Shown here piece by piece: positions 63,938 through 64,000 of a stretch of 64,000 nt of DNA. The position numbers were made by a program, and so were the translations under genes. The notes under the pieces were generated by a model. It ran no database searches. It was not told where the DNA came from and worked only from the letters and a program-made list of their open reading frames with translations. Positions within the stretch are counted from its first letter, which is position 1, and each line of letters starts with the position of its first letter. Source of the stretch: Pyropia haitanensis (Eukaryota > Rhodophyta > Bangiophyceae > Bangiales > Bangiaceae); the NCBI GenBank assembly GCA_008729055.1, contig SDUX01000007.1:62001-126000 (forward strand), given 5' to 3'.

Positions 63938-64000
63938 ATGGATGCTGGGGACGTGGCCGCCGCCAAGGCGCACCGCCCCTCCCGCCGCAAAGCGTCGGAG
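63938..64000 (+). CDS. Start of a gene running off the window
   Basis: The ATG at 63938 follows a pyrimidine-rich leader ending CTCGCAGTC and opens 21 codons (MDAGDVAAAKAHRPSRRKAS...). The basic KAHRPSRRK pattern recalls the N-terminus of the ribosome-biogenesis GTPase BMS1, but 21 residues are too few to assign it. Confidence 0.35.
   Translation, partial: MDAGDVAAAKAHRPSRRKASE

Noticed and set aside
1..64000. CRISPR arrays, operons or bacterial defence systems
   Set aside because: The window is eukaryotic; the regular repeats seen are minisatellites and LTRs with no CRISPR-like spacing.

Overview
This is nuclear DNA of a GC-rich eukaryote. It holds spliceosomal introns, eukaryote-only proteins (a CCT chaperonin subunit, a U2AF large subunit, an F-box protein) and many eukaryotic transposons. 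A protein with a likely plastid transit peptide and a cyanobacterial/plastid DUF3110 domain points to a photosynthetic host. High GC, few short introns and a heavy transposon load fit a bangiophyte red alga such as Porphyra/Pyropia best. That assignment is inference.

Layout. 1-1450: GC-triplet satellite. 1930-4841: a repeat-rich element with terminal inverted repeats; 1.33 kb of it recurs inverted at 17678-19008. 5081-10739: host genes (a coiled-coil protein; DUF3110 protein on the minus strand; a U2AF65-like factor). 12747-16705: decayed PIF/Harbinger element 1 (Myb/SANT gene and transposase, tail to tail). 21240-22640: a Tc1 transposase with one stop. 23310-27971: PIF/Harbinger element 2, same layout, intact reading frames. 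30366-30884: a third Harbinger remnant. 31294-33574 plus 44611-45377: one minus-strand transposon gene of an unrecognised family, split by an 11 kb Ty3/gypsy chromovirus (33579-44610) with nearly identical 643-bp LTRs. 47643-63159: host genes (F-box/PP2, FAR-17a/AIG1-like, DAG lipase-like, CCT5, DEP-DUF547). A further gene begins at 63938.

Main points. (1) Eight in-frame stops interrupt five transposon reading frames and all are TAG, although host genes here end in TAG; this looks like directed C-to-T decay at CAG/CTG sites. (2) The chromovirus has a textbook -1 frameshift site, a methyltransferase-like domain after its chromodomain, and an antisense gene with a probable intron between pol and the 3' LTR. 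(3) Its insertion point can be resolved to the base: removing it with one 4-bp target duplicate restores the host transposon's frame. (4) The U2AF large subunit lacks RRM2 and a recognisable U2AF35-binding motif. (5) Two host genes are each broken only at a G homopolymer, which suggests consensus errors.
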